DNA from: Limisphaerales bacterium
GTDB taxonomy: Bacteria > Verrucomicrobiota > Verrucomicrobiia > Limisphaerales > UBA1096
NCBI GenBank assembly: GCA_004213515.1
Contig: SHAK01000016.1
Location: forward strand, 1 to 47,842
Direction: 5' to 3'
DNA length: 47,842 nucleotides
Positions 44,587 through 47,842 of this stretch are shown one piece after another. Made by a program: the position numbers and the translations under genes. Positions within the stretch are counted from its first letter, which is position 1. Each line of letters begins with the position of its first letter. The notes beneath the pieces were generated by a model. That model saw nothing but the letters and a program-made list of their open reading frames with translations, made no database searches and was not told where the DNA came from.

Positions 44587-45608
44587 CAGGCTTAGGCACA
44601 ATTTTAAATACTACATGTATACTATTCGGAGGCCTTGCTGGATTATTCATTTTTCGAAGTATTTCAATAAACACACAAAAATCCCTCAAATCATTACTAG
44701 CACTTGTATCTTTGATTATAGGATTCATGATGATTTGGGATGGAGTCGCAGGTAGTTTCCCCCTTCATATTCATTGGAGCGAACTAAAGACTAGTGGTAA
44801 AGGATTCCGAAATGGTGATATTCTCGAACCAGTTGGAGGGAAAGCTGCTCGCTCCGCTCGACTTCAGGTCACTTCCGTCTCGACAGAAGGTGTTATTAAA
44901 GGAATAAAAATAAATGTGCCAGGAGATTACTCTGAAGAGCCAATTCAACCTGTAAAATTAAATTATCCTAATAATATAATTGGAGCAGGCCGAAACGCTT
45001 CAGTCAATTTAGCTTTCACAGAAGAAACTAGGGGCTGGGTACAGTGCATATATTTATTTTTTCTGATAATATTATCCTTAGGAATTGGCAACTGGATTGG
45101 CTCAAAAATTGGAATCCAAAAACGACTCAATAAACTTGGATTAAATGCTCAAAATAAATTCAATAAAGCAGCACAAAAAAATGAAGAAAAGCATCCTCCC
45201 AATGAAGGATTCATAACGTGCACTCTTTTATTTTGCATTGGTCCAATGTCCTTGCTTGGCCCAATTCAAGACGGACTAAATGGCGACATTCAGATACTTG
45301 TTATTAAATCCGTCATGGACGGCATTTCAACCATGACATTTGCAACGACATTTGGCTGGAGCGTCATTCTCTCGGCCATTCCAGTTCTAGTTTATCAAGG
45401 TTCGCTAACAATTTTAGCCAGCACAGTGAAACAGTGGCTTGATGACCTTCCTGAAGCTGCATTGCTGTTAGATTCAATAACTGCCTCAGGGGGATTCATT
45501 ATAATATGCATTCCTTTTTTACTTCTAAATATTCGAAGCATTCAGATTGCTAACTACCTTCCGGCGCTATTAATTGCACCATGCATAGTTTGGTTATTAT
45601 TCAGTTAA
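44583..45608 (+). CDS. DUF554 membrane protein with inserted beta-rich domain
   Basis: 341 residues. DUF554 proteins are usually about 230 residues with several membrane segments. Here the signature parts are split: N-terminal GTILNTTCILFGGLAGLFIF with MIIG-type TM2 (residues 5-57), and C-terminal TCTLLFCIGPMSLLGPIQDGLNGD plus VLVYQGSLTILAS (from ~212). Between them, residues ~58-150 form a soluble insertion with SGKGFRNGDILEPVGG, VTSVSTEGVIKGIKINVPGDYSEEP, the pattern of GSGY-type beta modules. The insertion follows TM2 and probably faces the periplasm. Transport function of DUF554 is unproven. Overlaps pabB by 4 bases. Confidence 0.85.
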   Translation: MTGLGTILNTTCILFGGLAGLFIFRSISINTQKSLKSLLALVSLIIGFMMIWDGVAGSFPLHIHWSELKTSGKGFRNGDILEPVGGKAARSARLQVTSVSTEGVIKGIKINVPGDYSEEPIQPVKLNYPNNIIGAGRNASVNLAFTEETRGWVQCIYLFFLIILSLGIGNWIGSKIGIQKRLNKLGLNAQNKFNKAAQKNEEKHPPNEGFITCTLLFCIGPMSLLGPIQDGLNGDIQILVIKSVMDGISTMTFATTFGWSVILSAIPVLVYQGSLTILASTVKQWLDDLPEAALLLDSITASGGFIIICIPFLLLNIRSIQIANYLPALLIAPCIVWLLFS

Positions 45609-45613
45609 AAGAA

Positions 45614-46708
45614 TTATTTGGATTGCAATAACACTTTAAAAGTCTGACCCATTTGGGCTGGGTGAGTCAGTGTTTTTAATTGGGATAAATCAATCGCTTT
45701 TCCAATCTGAGGAGATATCTGAAGAAGGTCCGCAAAAGATCTATTCAAAAAGCGCTCCTGAGAAGTGAACTGCTCTGTTTTCAATCCCACTGCTTCTCCT
45801 GCTTTTTTAACCAATTGAAAATTTGCATGAGCTGTTAAATCCTGACCTCCTGGATTAGCCAATATATTGTTAACATGCTTATGTTTACGATAACTACGAA
45901 CTGTGCCTTGAAGCTGACTTGGAGATGGCCACTCATCAATGCTATGACCATAATCAAATGCAATCAATTTACCTTCATCTAAATTGGAAGCAGCAGATTG
46001 CCACCATTCAATTGCAGCAGGAGAAAGTTCAGTGCAATACTCATCGGGTAAAACCTTTATTAACGAGTCTGGCCAAGAGGGAAGAAGCGAGCTCCAAGCT
46101 CCTTTGCCCCGTTCCATAGGCACCCAATAAAACTCTTCTCCATGCCATGACACACCCCATTCGAACCAAGAACACTTAGATTGACTCCAACAAATTCTAT
46201 GCACAGGAAAAGCATCAAGTAGTTCGTTACTAAAAATAACTCCTATTGTTTTAGGCATATCGTTCATTGAATCAAACCACTCAACATGGCTAGCAAAATT
46301 TTTTAAACGACTTATCTGCCATTCCCGACGTTTTTTCGAAGGCTCAATAATCGAATATTTCAAACGTAAAAACAGCGGTTGGTTATATTTAACTAACCAA
46401 GAAAGTATGTCATGAGCAAGTGTACCATCATGCGCACCTGCCTCCACTAGTCGTACTGGCCCATCGATTTTATCTAGCCATTCACTAAAACGAGAAGCTA
46501 ATAGATGACCAAATGCTTCTCCGACACTAACACTGGTGATAAAATCACCTTCACGACCAATACGAGAAGCATCCATTTGATAGTATCCGTATTCTGGATG
46601 ATATAGAGCTAATTCCATAAAACGGGCAAATGAAATGCAACCAGACACATCGATCTCAGATCGAATTTCTTTAGTTAATGAGTTCGCTGCTTGCGACACG
46701 GCAGTCAT
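45614..46708 (-). CDS. SAM-dependent methyltransferase, MidA/NDUFAF7-like
   Basis: 364 residues from ATG 46708. The open frame continues 90 codons further to 46978, but that part overlaps the divergent tlyA gene and is not homologous-looking; 46708 starts at MTAVSQAANSLTKEIRSEID, which fits the family. Family features are ISFARFMELALYHPEYGYYQ, GREGDFITSVSVGEAFGHLLA, and a SAM-binding VRLVEAGAHDGTLAHDIL in which the usual EXGXGXG reads EAGAHDG. NDUFAF7 methylates an arginine of mitochondrial complex I; bacterial substrates are not known. Convergent with the DUF554 gene (5 bases) and divergent from tlyA. Confidence 0.85.
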   Translation of the reverse strand: MTAVSQAANSLTKEIRSEIDVSGCISFARFMELALYHPEYGYYQMDASRIGREGDFITSVSVGEAFGHLLASRFSEWLDKIDGPVRLVEAGAHDGTLAHDILSWLVKYNQPLFLRLKYSIIEPSKKRREWQISRLKNFASHVEWFDSMNDMPKTIGVIFSNELLDAFPVHRICWSQSKCSWFEWGVSWHGEEFYWVPMERGKGAWSSLLPSWPDSLIKVLPDEYCTELSPAAIEWWQSAASNLDEGKLIAFDYGHSIDEWPSPSQLQGTVRSYRKHKHVNNILANPGGQDLTAHANFQLVKKAGEAVGLKTEQFTSQERFLNRSFADLLQISPQIGKAIDLSQLKTLTHPAQMGQTFKVLLQSK

Positions 46709-46751
46709 TGTGACTAAAAGGAGCGCGGGATCAAATCGTTCTAATCGATTA

Positions 46752-47525
46752 ATGGAAGAAAAACAGCAATTCACAAAAATTACAAAGCCAACAAGAATTG
46801 ACCTAGCTTTGGTTGATCGTGGCCTATGTGTAAGCCGGGAAAAAGCCAAGAGAGCTGTAATGGCTGGACAAGTATTGATAAATAGCCAAAAAGCTCTAAA
46901 AGCAAGTGATACAGTTAAGCCTAATGACAACCTAACATTAGTTGCTTCTGATAAATATGTAAGTCGAGGAGGACACAAACTTGATCATGCGCTAGATATC
47001 TTCAAGATCAGTGTTAAGGGATTAAATGCAATCGATTTGGGTGCATCAACCGGAGGGTTCACCGACTGCCTGCTTCAACATGGTGCAGTCTCTGTAACAG
47101 CAGTAGATGTTGGAAAAGGGCAACTTGCATGGAAATTACGAAACGATTTACGCGTAACAGTGATGGAAAGAACTAACGCTAGGCATTTGACGCCATTATC
47201 TTTTTCAAAACCATTTAAGCCTTTTGATCTGGGAGTGATTGACTGCTCTTTTATTTCGCTTCGACAGATACTTCCCGCAGCCGTAGATTTGTTGCAGACA
47301 GAGGGGCAATTAATCGCATTGTTAAAACCGCAGTTTGAAGCTGGAAAAGCGGAAGTGGATAAGGGTCAAGGAGTTATTCGGGACCCAGCAATTCACAAAA
47401 GAGTTTTGGATGAGTTACGATTGTTCATTAATGATAAGTCACCACTTAAGTGGTTAGCGGAGACGGAATCGCCACTAATAGGGCCAGCTGGAAATAAAGA
47501 ATTTCTTGTGCAGTTAAAAAAGTGA
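46752..47525 (+). CDS. tlyA: TlyA family rRNA methyltransferase
   Basis: 257 residues from ATG 46752; the frame extends upstream to 46635, but those codons overlap the divergent methyltransferase and lack the family N-terminus. S4 RNA-binding domain at residues ~13-75 (RIDLALVDRGLCVSREKAKRAVMAGQVLIN), then an FtsJ/RrmJ-type SAM domain: AIDLGASTGGFTDCLLQHGA, VDVGKGQLAWKLR, DCSFISLRQILPA, LLKPQFEAG. TlyA 2'-O-methylates cytidines in 16S and 23S rRNA in actinobacteria; the sites in other phyla vary. Its TGA stop overlaps the GTG start of nadK (GTGA). Confidence 0.93.
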   Translation: MEEKQQFTKITKPTRIDLALVDRGLCVSREKAKRAVMAGQVLINSQKALKASDTVKPNDNLTLVASDKYVSRGGHKLDHALDIFKISVKGLNAIDLGASTGGFTDCLLQHGAVSVTAVDVGKGQLAWKLRNDLRVTVMERTNARHLTPLSFSKPFKPFDLGVIDCSFISLRQILPAAVDLLQTEGQLIALLKPQFEAGKAEVDKGQGVIRDPAIHKRVLDELRLFINDKSPLKWLAETESPLIGPAGNKEFLVQLKK

Positions 47526-47842
47526 AAAATAAGGTTAAGAAAATTGCGATAGTAGCTAAAGCCGAGACATCTGCAGCAAAACGAATCGTACAACAAGCTA
47601 TCAAGCTAGCTAAAGCTGCGGGATTACAACCAGTTACAGATGAGAGCACAGCAAGTTTAGCAAAACTTAAACTACCTATCCGAAAAGACCCAATAGCAAT
47701 CAGCCGCTTTGCAGACCTTATCATGGTCATTGGTGGTGATGGCACTATGCTGCATTGGGCTCGTACTACTGCCGGTTCAGGCACTCCAATATTTGGAGTA
47801 AACGTAGGTGGCTTAGGGTTTCTCACTGCCTCCTCATGGAAA
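47522..47842 (+). CDS. nadK: NAD kinase, 3' partial
   Basis: Starts at GTG 47522, overlapping the tlyA stop by 4 bases, and runs off the window after 107 codons. The NAD kinase signature IGGDGTMLHWA is present, with the second conserved block VNVGGLGFLT following at the expected spacing. Phosphorylates NAD to NADP. The tlyA-nadK order is common in bacteria. The C-terminal two thirds, including the substrate-binding regions, lie beyond the window. Confidence 0.93.
   Translation, partial: MKNKVKKIAIVAKAETSAAKRIVQQAIKLAKAAGLQPVTDESTASLAKLKLPIRKDPIAISRFADLIMVIGGDGTMLHWARTTAGSGTPIFGVNVGGLGFLTASSWK

Noticed and set aside
46635-46751. Upstream extension of the tlyA frame
   Set aside because: It overlaps the divergent methyltransferase coding sequence and precedes the S4 domain with unrelated sequence.
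46709-46978. 90-codon N-terminal extension of the MidA-like gene
   Set aside because: It overlaps the start of tlyA on the other strand and shows no family similarity; ATG 46708 gives the expected N-terminus.

Overview
The window looks like ordinary chromosome from an AT-rich member of the Verrucomicrobiota. I infer this from three things: a PVC-type HEAT-repeat plus cytochrome c heme-binding protein at the left edge, two Tat-exported Gfo/Idh/MocA oxidoreductases, and a pilus/type II secretion operon with a fused PilM/PilN-like protein. No 16S gene is present, so the exact lineage is inference. Genes are densely packed on both strands. I see no rRNA, tRNA, insertion sequence, prophage or CRISPR array. 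Few genes have a recognisable Shine-Dalgarno sequence, and GTG/TTG starts are common.

Layout. 1-7400: the partial heme protein gene converges on ileS; then a Tat oxidoreductase gene (minus), an MtfA-like metallopeptidase (plus) and a small RRM RNA-binding protein (minus). A 519-base AT-rich divergent region follows. 7400-13000: a secreted protein of unknown function with pdxJ and acpS, convergent with a large exported zinc metalloprotease. 13100-18200: ribBA, a TMEM14-like membrane protein, hrpB and cysQ. 18300-25560: an iron-sulfur assembly operon in the order Fur-family regulator, sufB, sufC, sufD, sufE, sufT, sufS, a DUF1858-rhodanese fusion, and an IscU/NifU-like scaffold. 25570-28670: purU and murJ (minus), then glnB (plus) behind a near-consensus sigma-54 promoter and ahead of a textbook terminator. 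28700-32600: a secreted beta-rich protein (minus), a second Tat oxidoreductase and two small membrane proteins. 32700-35500: serS and glgA. 35500-41600 (minus): gspE/pilB-like ATPase, fused PilM/N (GspL-like) protein, PilO (GspM-like) protein and secretin, ending in a terminator shared with the convergent glgA end. 41860-45600: M16 peptidase, pabB and a DUF554 membrane protein. 45600-end: a MidA-like methyltransferase (minus), divergent from tlyA and a 3'-truncated nadK.

How the genes fit together. The suf operon is the most coherent system: sulfur is mobilised by SufS/SufE, clusters are built on SufBCD, and SufT plus an IscU-like scaffold probably handle maturation or transfer, under a metal- or redox-sensing Fur-family repressor encoded first. 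glnB carries the intact Tyr51 uridylylation site, and its sigma-54 promoter links it to nitrogen status. The secretion operon supplies the ATPase, inner-membrane platform and outer-membrane pore, but the polytopic platform protein and pseudopilins are not in the window.

The least conventional items are a DUF554 protein with an inserted GSGY-like beta domain, a rhodanese domain whose catalytic Cys is replaced by Asp inside a suf operon, an IscU-like scaffold with an LPPMK chaperone motif in a SUF context, a terminator for the RRM gene buried in the coding sequence of its neighbour, and a structured leader in front of the RRM gene. I did not find a clearly novel multi-gene system.
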